From the NCBI GenBank assembly GCA_937997485.1, contig CALKTH010000022.1:1-64000 (forward strand): a stretch of DNA of 64,000 nucleotides, given 5' to 3'. The notes under the pieces are model-generated. The model was not told the origin of the DNA. It ran no database searches and was given only the letters and a program-made list of their open reading frames with translations. The stretch comes from an uncultured Acidimicrobiales bacterium. GTDB taxonomy: Bacteria > Actinomycetota > Acidimicrobiia > Acidimicrobiales > SZUA-35. Of this stretch, positions 47,943 through 58,000 are shown one piece after another. Position 1 is the first letter of the stretch; the number at the start of each line of letters is the position of its first letter. The position numbers and the translations under genes were made by a program.

Positions 47943-48599
47943 CTAGCTCGCGGGCGATTGGAATCCGTCGAGGAACTCCGCCATCGCCCATCCCCAGGCA
48001 ATGACATGTTGCCCGGCGTCCACATCGACATCGGCGAGCACGTCCTCAGCACCGATGTTCTTGAGCGACTCGTGATCGAACACGAGGTGCTCCCCATCGC
48101 CAGTGGCAATCATGGAACGGTCATCGAACGCCACTGCACCGAAGCGCTTTGCGAGGCGTCGGCCCCAGGCCCGCTCCTCACCGTTCGCCCGCTCACCCGG
48201 CCAGGGTCGCACATCGGTGAGATCGCGCAGCGCTTCGAACGCTCCAACCGACGTCAACCGAGTCGCAACGACAACATCTTCATCGGGAAAGGCCATGAGC
48301 GTCTTGTGGAACTGCTCGTGCATCAAACTGGCCAGAACTGCCGAACGGCGTCGGCTGCGGGCGACCGCAGCGACCCCGATCACGAGCGACGGCGTGCCGC
48401 CGATGCGCTCGAGCGTGGTGAAGGCGAAGCCCACGAGCTTGCCCTCATCGAAGGCTTGGCTGACGAGCACCCACTTCTCGGCCTGCTTTGACAGCGCACC
48501 GACTTCCCAGCCTTCGCCTCTGACACTGAGATCAGCCATCTCGCCGAGCTCGGCATCGCTCAGCGCAGTGCAGTCCTTCGTAAAGACATCGACGGTCAT
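47943..48599 (-). CDS. conserved hypothetical protein, possibly GNAT-like
   Basis: 218 aa MTVDVFTKDCTALSDAELGEMADLSVRGEG...LVGFAFTTLERIGGTPSLVIGVAAVARSRRRSAVLASLMHEQFH; SD-like aggggg upstream. Confidence 0.5.
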   Translation of the reverse strand: MTVDVFTKDCTALSDAELGEMADLSVRGEGWEVGALSKQAEKWVLVSQAFDEGKLVGFAFTTLERIGGTPSLVIGVAAVARSRRRSAVLASLMHEQFHKTLMAFPDEDVVVATRLTSVGAFEALRDLTDVRPWPGERANGEERAWGRRLAKRFGAVAFDDRSMIATGDGEHLVFDHESLKNIGAEDVLADVDVDAGQHVIAWGWAMAEFLDGFQSPAS

Positions 48600-48837
48600 C
48601 GAGCCATCCCCCTTGCAGTGGCCTTGCGGCCCGGTTGTGTCTGAACGACCGGCCGCCTGGTGCTTCCACGGTTGCGTCACCGCAGTGACGCCAACGGGGA
48701 TGCCAATGCCCTTCGATGCGTTTGCTACCCCCTTGTGGCAATCACACCTGGCACGTGCTGTCGACGGCCGAATCGACCTCCAAAGCTTCCCGCTGTTCGG
48801 CCACCGGTGCAAACTGAGATGGCGAGAATCTCAGCGC

Positions 48838-49389
48838 CTAGAGGTAGACGCCGCTTTGAGGCACCTGCTGGGAGCCTTGATTCTGTCCGGCCCCGGGAGG
48901 CAAGGCCTGTGCTTGCTTGATTTGCTGCAGCTGGCTCTGCGCTGCCATCTGCTGCGCCGAGAGTGTGGCCTGGATGCCATGAAACAGTCCTTCAAGCCAA
49001 CCCACGAGCTGCGCCTGAGCAATCCGAAGTTCTGACTCGGATGGCACCTCATCGTCGCCGAACGGCATGGCCAGGCTGTTGAGTTCGTCCTTCAGATCCG
49101 TCGACAGCGCTTCGGACAGTTCTGCGACAGACGTGTCGTAGATCTCTCGCAATCGGTTCCGGCCGCCGAGATCGAGATCCGTCGACCGAACCTCCTGCAG
49201 CAGGACCTTGATCATCGAACCAATGCGCATCACCTTCGCCGGCTCCGACACCGATCCAGGCGGCATCTCCTCGCGCTCGGCGTCGCCTTGCGCCTCGGCA
49301 GAGCGAGTCTGATCTGGCGAGGTGACCTCGTTGGCTTCCAGGATTTCAGGCTCGTCGGGGCTGGTGTCGGCAGGCTGCTCGGTGGTCAT
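48838..49389 (-). CDS. bpa: bacterial proteasome activator (Bpa/PafE, DUF2587 family)
   Basis: ESELRIAQAQLVGWLEGLFHGIQATLSAQQMAAQSQLQQIKQAQALPPGAGQ and C-terminus SGVYL. Confidence 0.9.
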   Translation of the reverse strand: MTTEQPADTSPDEPEILEANEVTSPDQTRSAEAQGDAEREEMPPGSVSEPAKVMRIGSMIKVLLQEVRSTDLDLGGRNRLREIYDTSVAELSEALSTDLKDELNSLAMPFGDDEVPSESELRIAQAQLVGWLEGLFHGIQATLSAQQMAAQSQLQQIKQAQALPPGAGQNQGSQQVPQSGVYL

Positions 49390-49397
49390 GGCCGGTC

Positions 49398-49403
49398 AGG
49401 ATA
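49398..49403 (-). promoter_or_regulatory. putative -10 element TATCCT, 8 nt before the bpa ATG (leaderless)
   Basis: Minus strand: TATCCT-gaccggcc-ATG; no SD. Confidence 0.4.
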
Positions 49404-49407
49404 GAGC

Positions 49408-50547
49408 TCAGTTCGTGGCAAGGAGGAGCGGAACCAGCATCTCTGCCGACGTGAGCGAGCCATGCCTCCCGACGAGCGGGAACGGTCCGCCGTCATCGGG
49501 ATCATCAAAGCCGATGGGGGCGAATGGCATCAGGGCGACATCACCGAAACGGTCCCGAACTTCGTGACGAATCACCGGCCCGAACCAGCCTTCGTCCGCC
49601 ATCTGCTCGAACGTCCGGATCCAGGCAACCTGGCCGTGTGCCTCTTCCGCTCTCGCTGCGAGGGTGTCGATGCGATCCTTGTCCGTGTGCAGCCAGCGAA
49701 ATCTCGCCTCGCCGGAGAAGCTCTCGACAAGCTCCATCACCTCGGGTGCCACGTCCACAAGACCGTCGCGACAGTCGACCTGTCCGTGATCGGCCGTGAT
49801 CAAGACCTGGGTTCCCGACGGAACGGTGGCGACCACATCAGCGACGAGGCGGTCCGCGAATGCGACCTCGGCGTCAAACGCTCCGCCCAGTCCGTGCTCG
49901 TGAGAGACCTTGTCGACTCCGTCGTAGTACGCGTAGACGAATCTCGACCCCTCGCGCACCAGGCGGCCGATCTCATGGACCATGACCGCCGTGGTGCGGT
50001 AACCGTGCAGGTCGGCGCCTCGGAGATGGGCTCCGGAGAACCCCGAAGTTCGGAACTCCGCCTTGGAGACCATGTCCACGCGCTCACCGAGGAAGGGTTC
50101 GTACGGCTGAAGCGACGACGGGGGCCACACGCGGCGACCGTCAGGACGACTCTTCGTGCCCCAGCGCAGGCAGTTCAGGACCTCTCCGTCGATCGCCATT
50201 CGGTAGCCGACGATGCCATGCTCGCCGGGCGTGAGACCCGTGGTGATCGAGGTCAGTGCGGTCGCCGTGGTGGACGGCGCCACGCTGGTGATGGCCGCCC
50301 CGGAGCAGTTCGACATCACCGGAGCCAACGCCGCCCGCTCGCGCAGCTGATCCCAGCCGAGCCCGTCGAGGACGAGAAGGACAATGGGTTGGCGAGCATC
50401 GACTTCGACCGCTCCCCCATCCACGGTGGGAATCGACGCCCCTCCGAGCCCGAGAACGACGGGAAGGAGGTCGGTGAGACAGCCACTGCCGAACGCAGGC
50501 AGCACAGGAGACGGGGGGCCGCCGAATTCGGTGATCACGTCGGGCAC
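49408..50547 (-). CDS. alkaline phosphatase superfamily / nucleotide pyrophosphatase-like protein
   Basis: PIVLLVLDGLGWDQLRERAALAPVMSNCSGAAITSVAPSTTATALTSITTGLTPGEHGIVGYRM; VLITADHGQVDC; GRHGSLTSAEMLVPLLL. GTG start. Confidence 0.85.
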   Translation of the reverse strand: MPDVITEFGGPPSPVLPAFGSGCLTDLLPVVLGLGGASIPTVDGGAVEVDARQPIVLLVLDGLGWDQLRERAALAPVMSNCSGAAITSVAPSTTATALTSITTGLTPGEHGIVGYRMAIDGEVLNCLRWGTKSRPDGRRVWPPSSLQPYEPFLGERVDMVSKAEFRTSGFSGAHLRGADLHGYRTTAVMVHEIGRLVREGSRFVYAYYDGVDKVSHEHGLGGAFDAEVAFADRLVADVVATVPSGTQVLITADHGQVDCRDGLVDVAPEVMELVESFSGEARFRWLHTDKDRIDTLAARAEEAHGQVAWIRTFEQMADEGWFGPVIRHEVRDRFGDVALMPFAPIGFDDPDDGGPFPLVGRHGSLTSAEMLVPLLLATN

Positions 50548-50557
50548 GGTAGACGAG

Positions 50558-50563
50558 TAGTGT
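50558..50563 (+). promoter_or_regulatory. putative -10 element TAGTGT, 7 nt before the Rrf2 GTG start (leaderless)
   Basis: TAGTGT-ctcgccc-GTG at 50571. Confidence 0.4.
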
Positions 50564-50570
50564 CTCGCCC

Positions 50571-51026
50571 GTGAAGGTCTCGACCCGAGGTGACTACGCC
50601 AGTCGCGCACTGCTCTCGCTGGCGTTGCATCGCGACGCCGAGCCTGGCTCGCCGGGTTCCGGCCCGACAACGGTTCGTGACATCGCCGAGCGGACCGGGC
50701 TGCCTCAGCCATATCTCGAGCAGATCCTCCTCGCCCTGAAGGGGGCAGGTCTCGTCAAGTCCAAGCGTGGCGTTGGCGGTGGCTATGTCCTGGCCAAAGC
50801 GCCGGAAGAGATCACACTGGCGGCCATCATTCGGGCCGTTGACGGGCCGATCGTGCTCGGCGATTTCGGCCAACCGCACACCGACGGCGCCTGCGACCAC
50901 GAGGGCCAATGTGTGCTGCTCTCGGTGTGGCAGAACGTAGGTGACGAGATGCGCAAGATGCTCGATGGGTTCACCCTTGCCGACGTCTCCAGCATGGCTC
51001 GCGGCACCGCCCCCTGGCCCGAATAG
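50571..51026 (+). CDS. Rrf2 family transcriptional regulator
   Basis: MKVSTRGDYASRALLSLALH...TVRDIAERTGLPQPYLEQILLALKGAGLVKSKRGVGGGYVLAKAPEEITLAAIIRAVDGPI. Confidence 0.93.
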   Translation: MKVSTRGDYASRALLSLALHRDAEPGSPGSGPTTVRDIAERTGLPQPYLEQILLALKGAGLVKSKRGVGGGYVLAKAPEEITLAAIIRAVDGPIVLGDFGQPHTDGACDHEGQCVLLSVWQNVGDEMRKMLDGFTLADVSSMARGTAPWPE

Positions 51027-51135
51027 GCAAGGTCACCCAGTCCGAGCACCGGCGGACATGACGAGTCCGTGGCATTTGCCGGATTGTCCCCTTCTGCGCC
51101 TCGGGCTGTGTCTGCGGTCACACTACGGTACGATC

Positions 51136-52197
51136 GTGGCTCCGGGATCAACACATCGCCAGACTCCTGCGTTCACGGCGTTGCCGTCCGCGCCCCGGAC
51201 CGCTCTGGTCCTCGGCGCCGGTGGACGAGCCGGTGTTGCCCACCACGCGGGCGCCCTCTCCGCGCTAACCGAGCACGGCGTCATTGATCTCGACGCCCTG
51301 GACTTAGTCGTGGGAACCTCGGCCGGGGCCATCGTCGGAGCCCAACTGCGGTCCGGTCTCGATGCCGCAGACCTCTGGGAGATTGCCGTCGACGACACAC
51401 CCGGAGCGGAACAGCGCCGGGGCGATGATCTCTTCGAACCGGCCTGGAGCACGATCGCCGAGTTGATGCGCAGAGGTGTTGGATCAAGCCTGCTGCTCGG
51501 TCGCAGCTTGGCTCGCCGTTCGCACCCTTCGATCCCCGGCGTGGTCCACTGGGTCTTCCCCAGCGGCCTCATGCGAGTCGCACGCCACATCGATCTCGAT
51601 GCCCACCTACCGAGCGAATGGCCCGACCAGCCGCTGTGGCTTGCCACCGTCGACGTCCGAAGCGGTCGACGGGTCATGTTGGGTCGAGACCGACTGCCCC
51701 GCCCCGATCTCCAACGAGCCGTGATGGCCTCGGCCGCCGTGCCCGGCGTGTACGAGCCGGTGCCGGTGTCCGGCCACACGCTCGTGGACGGCGGAGTTCA
51801 CTCCACGACGAACGCCGATGCGGTCCTTGAACTCCACGCCGAAAACCCGTTCGACCGTGTGGTCATCGTTGCCCCAATGGGGCTGCGCTCTCCAGCCCCC
51901 ATGGACCCGTTGCTCCTAACCCTGCGAACGTGGGTCCATCGCTCACTTCGCCGTGAGGTCGCCCAACTCGAAGCTGCAGGCATCCAGGTCGAGGTGTTCG
52001 AGCCTGGAGCTGCGATCGCCCGGGCCCACGGCCTGAACACGCTGCGGGCCGGCGTCGCCGAGACCGCGGCCCAGCTGGCCTATACCGACACCGCTGGATT
52101 GCTCGACCGCCGGGCCGCCCAGTCGGAGGCACGCGACGCGAAGGCGCCAGCCCGCCAGCGAGCAACCGGCGATGCCGCCGATACCGCGGCAGCCTGA
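51136..52197 (+). CDS. patatin-like phospholipase
   Basis: ALVLGAGGRAGVAHHAGALSALTEHGV; GTSAGAIVGAQL (GxSxG); LVDGGVHSTTNADAV. Start uncertain; GTG 51136 has TACGGT 6 nt upstream. Confidence 0.85.
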   Translation: MAPGSTHRQTPAFTALPSAPRTALVLGAGGRAGVAHHAGALSALTEHGVIDLDALDLVVGTSAGAIVGAQLRSGLDAADLWEIAVDDTPGAEQRRGDDLFEPAWSTIAELMRRGVGSSLLLGRSLARRSHPSIPGVVHWVFPSGLMRVARHIDLDAHLPSEWPDQPLWLATVDVRSGRRVMLGRDRLPRPDLQRAVMASAAVPGVYEPVPVSGHTLVDGGVHSTTNADAVLELHAENPFDRVVIVAPMGLRSPAPMDPLLLTLRTWVHRSLRREVAQLEAAGIQVEVFEPGAAIARAHGLNTLRAGVAETAAQLAYTDTAGLLDRRAAQSEARDAKAPARQRATGDAADTAAA

Positions 52198-52208
52198 CCG
52201 GCCTCACC

Positions 52209-52838
52209 GTGAGCGAACTCGAACCCGTCCACCTTGATCGCATCATTGGGCGACGCAAGATGGTTCGATCCTTCGCCACCGAACCAATTGCTTCGCCAGT
52301 TCTGGATGGGATGCTCGACCTGGCTCGGCGCGCTCCTTCGGCCGGAAACAGTCAGGCCGTGTCGTTCCTGACATTGGAGGATGATGCCGTCGCGCTCTAC
52401 TGGGACACCACGCTTCCTGCTACTCGCCGATCGTCCTTCCGGTGGCAAGGCTTGCTCGACGCTCCGGTTCTCGTGGTCCTCACCACTCGGCCCGGCGCCT
52501 ATGTGGAGCGCTATGCCGAGCCCGACAAGGCTCGGGCGGGCCTGGGAGACCACGAGGATGGCTGGCCGGTCCCCTTCTGGTGGGTCGACGCCGGGGCCGT
52601 GGCCCAGAACCTGTTGTTGCTCACCGTCGAGCGAGGGCTCGGCGCCTGTCTCTTCGGCATCTTCCATCACGAAGCAGCCGTGAAACGTGCCTTTGGTGTG
52701 CCCGACGAAGAGCGCCTTGTTTGCACGGTCGCCTTGGGTCATCCCCTGCCGGATGAACCGGGACGATCAGCCGGTCGTACTCGTCCGCCGCTCGAACATG
52801 TCAGACATCGGAATCGCTGGCGGCACGACGGGCTGTAA
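52209..52838 (+). CDS. nitroreductase family protein
   Basis: IIGRRKMVRSFATEPIASPVLDGMLDLARRAPSAGNSQAVSFL; AVAQNLLLLTVERGLGACLFGIF. Tail-to-tail 38-bp overlap with RluD. Confidence 0.88.
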   Translation: MSELEPVHLDRIIGRRKMVRSFATEPIASPVLDGMLDLARRAPSAGNSQAVSFLTLEDDAVALYWDTTLPATRRSSFRWQGLLDAPVLVVLTTRPGAYVERYAEPDKARAGLGDHEDGWPVPFWWVDAGAVAQNLLLLTVERGLGACLFGIFHHEAAVKRAFGVPDEERLVCTVALGHPLPDEPGRSAGRTRPPLEHVRHRNRWRHDGL

Positions 52839-53751
52839 GCACGGCGTCGAGGTCGGCCGGCAACTCAGCATCGAACGACAGCCAGTCGCCCGAGTCTGGG
52901 TGCTCGAAGCCGAGCGTGGCTGCGTGGAGGAAGGGTCGATCAAGTTCCTCAGACGCCATTCCGTACCGATCATCGCCAACCACACTGTGCCCGATCGCTT
53001 CCAGGTGCACGCGAATCTGATGCGTCCGACCGGTCTCGAGGCGACAATGCACCAAGGTGGCCTCGGGATTCGTGAACCGCTCCACCACTTCGTAGCGGGT
53101 CCGAGCTGGCCGACCACCGGCAATCACGGCATGGCGAGTGGCGTCTCGAGGCGAGCGTCCGAGGGGTGCATCGATCAGTCCCTCGGCTGACTCGACGCGC
53201 CCATCGACCAACGTGATGTAGCGCCGCAGCACCGTCCGAACCGCGAGCTGGCCGGAGAGATGGGCCAGGGCCGCCTCGGTCCGGGCCACCATCAACAAGC
53301 CGGACGTTCCCTTGTCGAGCCGGTGCACGACGCCAGGCCGAGTATCGGGGCCGACGCCGGCGATATCCGGGTAACGATGGAGTAGCCCGTGCACCATCGT
53401 GCCTCGATCGACACCGGCACCGGGGTGGACGACCATGCCGGCGGGCTTGTTGATCACAAGCATGTGGTCGTCTTCGTAGACGACCGGCACCTCGACCGAA
53501 GGATCGGCGGTCAATGACGTATCGAACCGGTGCACGACGAGGTCGACTCGATCGCCCACGGCGACACGATGGGATGCCTTCGAGATCGTTCGACCGTTGA
53601 TCTGCACTCGGCCTTCGGTCACTGCATCTGCGGCATCCTTGCGGCTGACATCGGCGATGAGGGCAACCACGCGATCGATTCTCTGTCCGGCCAGGGCGTC
53701 GGGGATCTCTTCCCGGATCTCGTCGGTATCGAAGCGCTTTTCGTCAGTCAT
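52801..53751 (-). CDS. RluA/RluD family pseudouridine synthase
   Basis: AGQRIDRVVALIADVSRKDAADAVTEGRVQING (S4-like); VVHRLDKGTSGLLMVART; VHCRLETGRTHQIRVHLEAIGHSVVGDDRYG. Confidence 0.96.
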   Translation of the reverse strand: MTDEKRFDTDEIREEIPDALAGQRIDRVVALIADVSRKDAADAVTEGRVQINGRTISKASHRVAVGDRVDLVVHRFDTSLTADPSVEVPVVYEDDHMLVINKPAGMVVHPGAGVDRGTMVHGLLHRYPDIAGVGPDTRPGVVHRLDKGTSGLLMVARTEAALAHLSGQLAVRTVLRRYITLVDGRVESAEGLIDAPLGRSPRDATRHAVIAGGRPARTRYEVVERFTNPEATLVHCRLETGRTHQIRVHLEAIGHSVVGDDRYGMASEELDRPFLHAATLGFEHPDSGDWLSFDAELPADLDAVLTARRAASDSDV

Positions 53752-54295
53752 CGCTGGGAGCCATTCGGTCGAGCCGCCACACCTGAGCGGCCAAAGCGAA
53801 CGCACCGCCAATCACCGCCATGTCAGCGATGTTGAAGATGGGCCACCATTGGAAATCGATGAAGTCGACGACTTCACCCGAGAGCAACCCGTCCTTGGCC
53901 CGGAAGATCCGATCGAGCACGTTGCCCATCGCTCCACCGGCCACGAGGCCATACAACAGCGCAGCGGGACGATCGCTCGTTCGGCTGCCCTGGTAGATCA
54001 AGAACGCCGTCATCAGCAGGGCGATCACCCCGAGGACGGGCCCGCCGCTGGTGAAGCTGCTGAAGGACGCGCCGGGATTGCCGACGTAGTGGAATCGAAG
54101 CGTCCAGAACACATCGATGCACGCGTCAGGAGCGGAAGAGCACGGGGCATCAGCCAGGTTGGCGACCGCCCAACCTTTTGTCAGCTGGTCCAGAAAGATG
54201 ACGAGCAGCGCCGCCACCACTGTGGGGATCGGGTGGATCGCAATGCGCTCGGGAGGAGGCGTCGGCGCGTCGAGGTCGTCGGAATCGGGGAGCAC
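53744..54295 (-). CDS. lspA: lipoprotein signal peptidase (signal peptidase II)
   Basis: LLVIFLDQLTKGWAV; NPGASFSSF; VAGGAMGNVLDRIFR; VVDFIDFQWWPIFNIADMAV. Confidence 0.95.
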   Translation of the reverse strand: MLPDSDDLDAPTPPPERIAIHPIPTVVAALLVIFLDQLTKGWAVANLADAPCSSAPDACIDVFWTLRFHYVGNPGASFSSFTSGGPVLGVIALLMTAFLIYQGSRTSDRPAALLYGLVAGGAMGNVLDRIFRAKDGLLSGEVVDFIDFQWWPIFNIADMAVIGGAFALAAQVWRLDRMAPSDD

Positions 54296-54300
54296 GCTGA

Positions 54301-54316
54301 CGAGGGTCGACCCTCG
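54301..54316. promoter_or_regulatory. perfect 16-bp palindrome CGAGGGTCGACCCTCG between the DksA-like gene and lspA
   Basis: Direct reading; 2 nt from the DksA-like stop and 5 nt upstream of the lspA start. Confidence 0.45.
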
Positions 54317-54318
54317 GG

Positions 54319-54849
54319 TCAGAACATGGCCGTCTGAGCGGCCACAGTCTTTGCCGCCATCGGAAGGGCCTCGAGTCGCTCTTGCGGAATCACTTCACCG
54401 CTGATGATGCAGATGCCGTAGGTGCCGGCGTCGAGGCGAGCCAGCGCCGCGTCGATCTCATCGACCTTCTCGCGCGCCTTGGCCGACAGGGCCAGGTCTC
54501 GATCGCGCTCGACGGCGAGCGTGTCGCCTTCTCCCGACTCTTCGTCGAACTGGACGTCGCCTGGGTCTCGATCGGCCATCAGCGCGGCGGCCTCCGCCGC
54601 AAGGGCCTCGGCGTTGTGCGTGTAGCGCTTCCGTTCATCGTTCAGCGCCTCGCGCTGAGACTTCAGCCACTTCTTGTCCTTGAGCCACTTCGGGATCTCG
54701 ACCGACTCGGCCTTCACCGTCTTGGAGGACCTCTTGGCCGGCGCCTTCTTCGCTGGCGCGGCCTTTGCTGCTGCTGGCGCCTTCTTCGCTGCGGCCTTCT
54801 TGGCCGGCGCCTTCTTCGCTGCTGCCTTGGACGTCTTCTTCTGGGCCAC
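54319..54849 (-). CDS. TraR/DksA-like protein with K/A-rich N-terminal tail and degenerate zinc finger
   Basis: N-tail AQKKTSKAAAKKAPAKKAAAKKAP; core SAKAREKVDEIDAALARLDAGTYGICIISGEVIPQERLEALPMA. GTG start inferred. Confidence 0.85.
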   Translation of the reverse strand: MAQKKTSKAAAKKAPAKKAAAKKAPAAAKAAPAKKAPAKRSSKTVKAESVEIPKWLKDKKWLKSQREALNDERKRYTHNAEALAAEAAALMADRDPGDVQFDEESGEGDTLAVERDRDLALSAKAREKVDEIDAALARLDAGTYGICIISGEVIPQERLEALPMAAKTVAAQTAMF

Positions 54850-55031
54850 GGAGATGCCACTTTCTGGGCTGGGGAACCGTCGTACACAGCGACTTGGCGG
54901 CGCACTCCGGCACGGGGGATCAAGGTTGCGGACGACGCTGCGACCCGGCCCCCTGGGTTCAAGAGTTCGGGCAGTGTACGCGGCGGCCTCTCCCGAGACC
55001 ACTCACCCACGAGAGAGAGGTGCTCCTCCGA

Positions 55032-55037
55032 TAGCCT
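55032..55037 (+). promoter_or_regulatory. putative -10 element TAGCCT, 8 nt before the ileS ATG (leaderless)
   Basis: TAGCCT-ctgacccc-ATG at 55046; no SD. Confidence 0.4.
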
Positions 55038-55045
55038 CTGACCCC

Positions 55046-58000
55046 ATGTCTGACGCATCACGCCGCCCCTATCCCGAGGTTCCTGCTCGCGCTGATTTTC
55101 CAGCGATCGAGCAGCGAATTTTGGATCGTTGGGCCGCTGAGGACACGTTCAAGCGCAGCGTCGACGAGCGCCCAGAGAGCAACGAATTCGTCTTCTACGA
55201 CGGACCGCCCTTTGCCAATGGCCTCCCCCATCATGGCCACTTGCTGACGGGCTACGTGAAAGACGTCGTCCCTCGCTTCCAGACGATGCGAGGCAAGAAG
55301 GTTGATCGCCGCTTCGGCTGGGACTGCCACGGATTGCCAGCAGAGATGGAAGCCGAGAAGCAGCTCGGCGTCTCTGGTCGCGTGGCCATCGAGGAGTTCG
55401 GCATCGCGAACTTCAACGATCGCTGCCGTGAATCGGTCATGAAGTACACGGGCGAGTGGGAAGACACCGTCACCCGCCAGGCCCGCTGGGTCGATTTCGA
55501 CAATGACTACAAGACCATGGACCTCTCCTACATGGAGTCGGTCATGTGGGCATTTTCACAGCTGCACGAGAAGGGTCTGGTCTACGAGGCCTACCGGGTC
55601 ATGCCGTATTCGTGGGGCGCAGAGACCCCGCTGTCGAATTTTGAGATCCGCCTCGATGACGCGACCCGCCCTCGTCAGGATCCGGCCGTCACCGTGGCCT
55701 TCGAGCTTGCTCCCGCTGATGGAGACCCAGGACCGCTGAAGATCTTGGCTTGGACCACCACGCCCTGGACCTTGCCGTCCAACCTCGCCCTCGCCGTCGG
55801 CCCCGACATCGACTATGCCATCGTGGCCGCGCCCGACGACAGCGAGTTCGCCGGGTCGTTCTTCGTGCTCGGCGCGGCTGCACAAGCGGGCTACGCAGCC
55901 CAGGTCGGCGATGCCGAGCCGGTGGCCACCATCAAGGGCACCGACCTTGTCGGTCGCACCTACGCGCCACTGTTCGAGTACTTCGCCGATCGAGCCGACC
56001 CGGCGCACGAGTCCCCCGCCTTCCGTGTGCTCTCTGCCGACTTCGTCGATACCTCCGAGGGCACCGGCATCGTCCACACGGCCCCTGGCTTCGGCGAGGA
56101 CGACCAGCGAGTCTGCGAGGAGAACAACATCCAGATCGGCCGCGTCGTCCCCGTCAACGACCAGGGCCGTTTCACCGACGATGTGTCGGACTGGGCCGGC
56201 ATCAACGTCTTCGAAGCAAACCCTCAGATCATCAAGACGCTCAAGGAGCGCGGCCGTGTGGTGCGGCACGACAGCTACGAGCACAACTATCCGCACTGCT
56301 GGCGTACCGACACACCGATCATCTACAAGGCGATCAGCAGCTGGTACGTGGAAGTCACGGCGGTGCGAGACCGCCTCATGGAACTCAACAACGAGATCAA
56401 CTGGGTGCCCGATCACGTTCAGCAAGGACGCTTCGGGCAATGGTTGGCTGGCGCTCGCGACTGGTCGATCAGCCGCAACCGATACTGGGGCTCCCCCATC
56501 CCGGTCTGGAAGAGCGACAACCCCGAGTTCCCTCGCATCGATGTTTACGGCAGCCTCGATCAGATCGAGGCCGACTTCGGCGTGCGACCTGACGACCTTC
56601 ACCGGCCGGTCGTCGACGATCTCGTTCGCCCCAACCCCGACGACCCGTCCGGACAGTCGATGATGCGTCGAGTGCCCGAGGTGCTCGACTGCTGGTTCGA
56701 GAGCGGCTCCATGCCCTTCGCTCAGGTGCACTACCCGTTCGAGAACAAGGACTGGTTCGAAGAGCACTTCCCAGCGGACTTCATCGTCGAGTACATCAAC
56801 CAGACTCGCGGTTGGTTCTACACGCTGCACGTGCTGGCCGGTGCGCTCTTCGACCGTCCTGCATTCCAGAACGTGATCTGCCACGGCATCTTGCTCGCCG
56901 ACGATGGTGCCAAGCTCTCGAAGAAGCTCCGGAACTACACCGAGCCAACCGAGATCTTCGACAAACAGGGCTCTGACGCACTCCGCTGGTACTTCATGTC
57001 CAGCAACATCGTTCGCGGGGGCGATGCCCGCATCAGCGATCAAGCCATCAACGACGTCACACGCCAGGTCATGCTTCCGATCTGGAACGCGTATTCGTTC
57101 TTCGTGCTGTACGCAAACGCTGAAGGCCATCAGGCCCGCTTCCGCACCGACTCGGCCAACGTGCTCGATCGCTACATCCTGGCCAAGACTGCAGCACTGG
57201 TTGCCACCACGACCGAGCGGATGGAGGCGTACGATCTCGCCGGCGCCACCGACGAGATCCAATCGTTCCTCGATGCCCTCAACAACTGGTACATCCGGCG
57301 CAGCCGCGACCGCTTCTGGGGCACGGGTACGACAGCCGCGGATGCCCCCGGCGGGGCGGGCGAAGCGATCGACACGTTGTACACCGTGCTCCACACGTTC
57401 ACCCGTGTCGCCGCGCCGTTCCTTCCGATGGTCGCCGAGGAGATCTGGGCGGGACTCACACCAGTCGATGCGGAGACCACTTCAGTGCATCTGCAGATGT
57501 GGCCCAGCGACGGCGAGATTCCCGCCGATGACGACCTCGTCAATGCCATGGACCGCCTCCGCCAGGCCGCCTCGGCCGCCCTCTCGCTCCGCGAGGAGCG
57601 CGGACTCCGCGTTCGCCTCCCGCTTGCGAGTGCCACAGTGGCCGGCGCAGGCGCTGCTTCGGTGATGCCCTTCCAGGATCTTCTCGCCGACGAAATCAAC
57701 GTCAAGGAGATCCGCGTCGCCGACGACGTCGAGGCCTACGGCTCGTTCCGACTTCAGCCCAACGGCCGCGTGCTGGGACCAAAGCTCGGCAAGGACGTGC
57801 AGACCGTCATCAAGGCGGCCAAGAATGGCGATTGGAACTCCAACGCCGATGGCACCGTCACCGTGGCCGGCCACACGCTCCAAGCGGACGAGTTCACGCT
57901 GGCCCTCGACCCACTCGAGGGCGTGGCCGCTGCTCCCCTACCGGGCAACGACGCCGTGGTAGCCATCGATATCGACGTGACGCCCGAGCTCGAGGCCGAG

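Noticed and set aside
54850-55045. T-box leader upstream of ileS
   Set aside because: No T-box-like GGTGGNACCGCG sequence found. A TAGCCT box 8 nt before ATG instead suggests a leaderless mRNA.
55556-57394. 612-aa minus-strand ORF
   Set aside because: Antisense to ileS; no domain signal.
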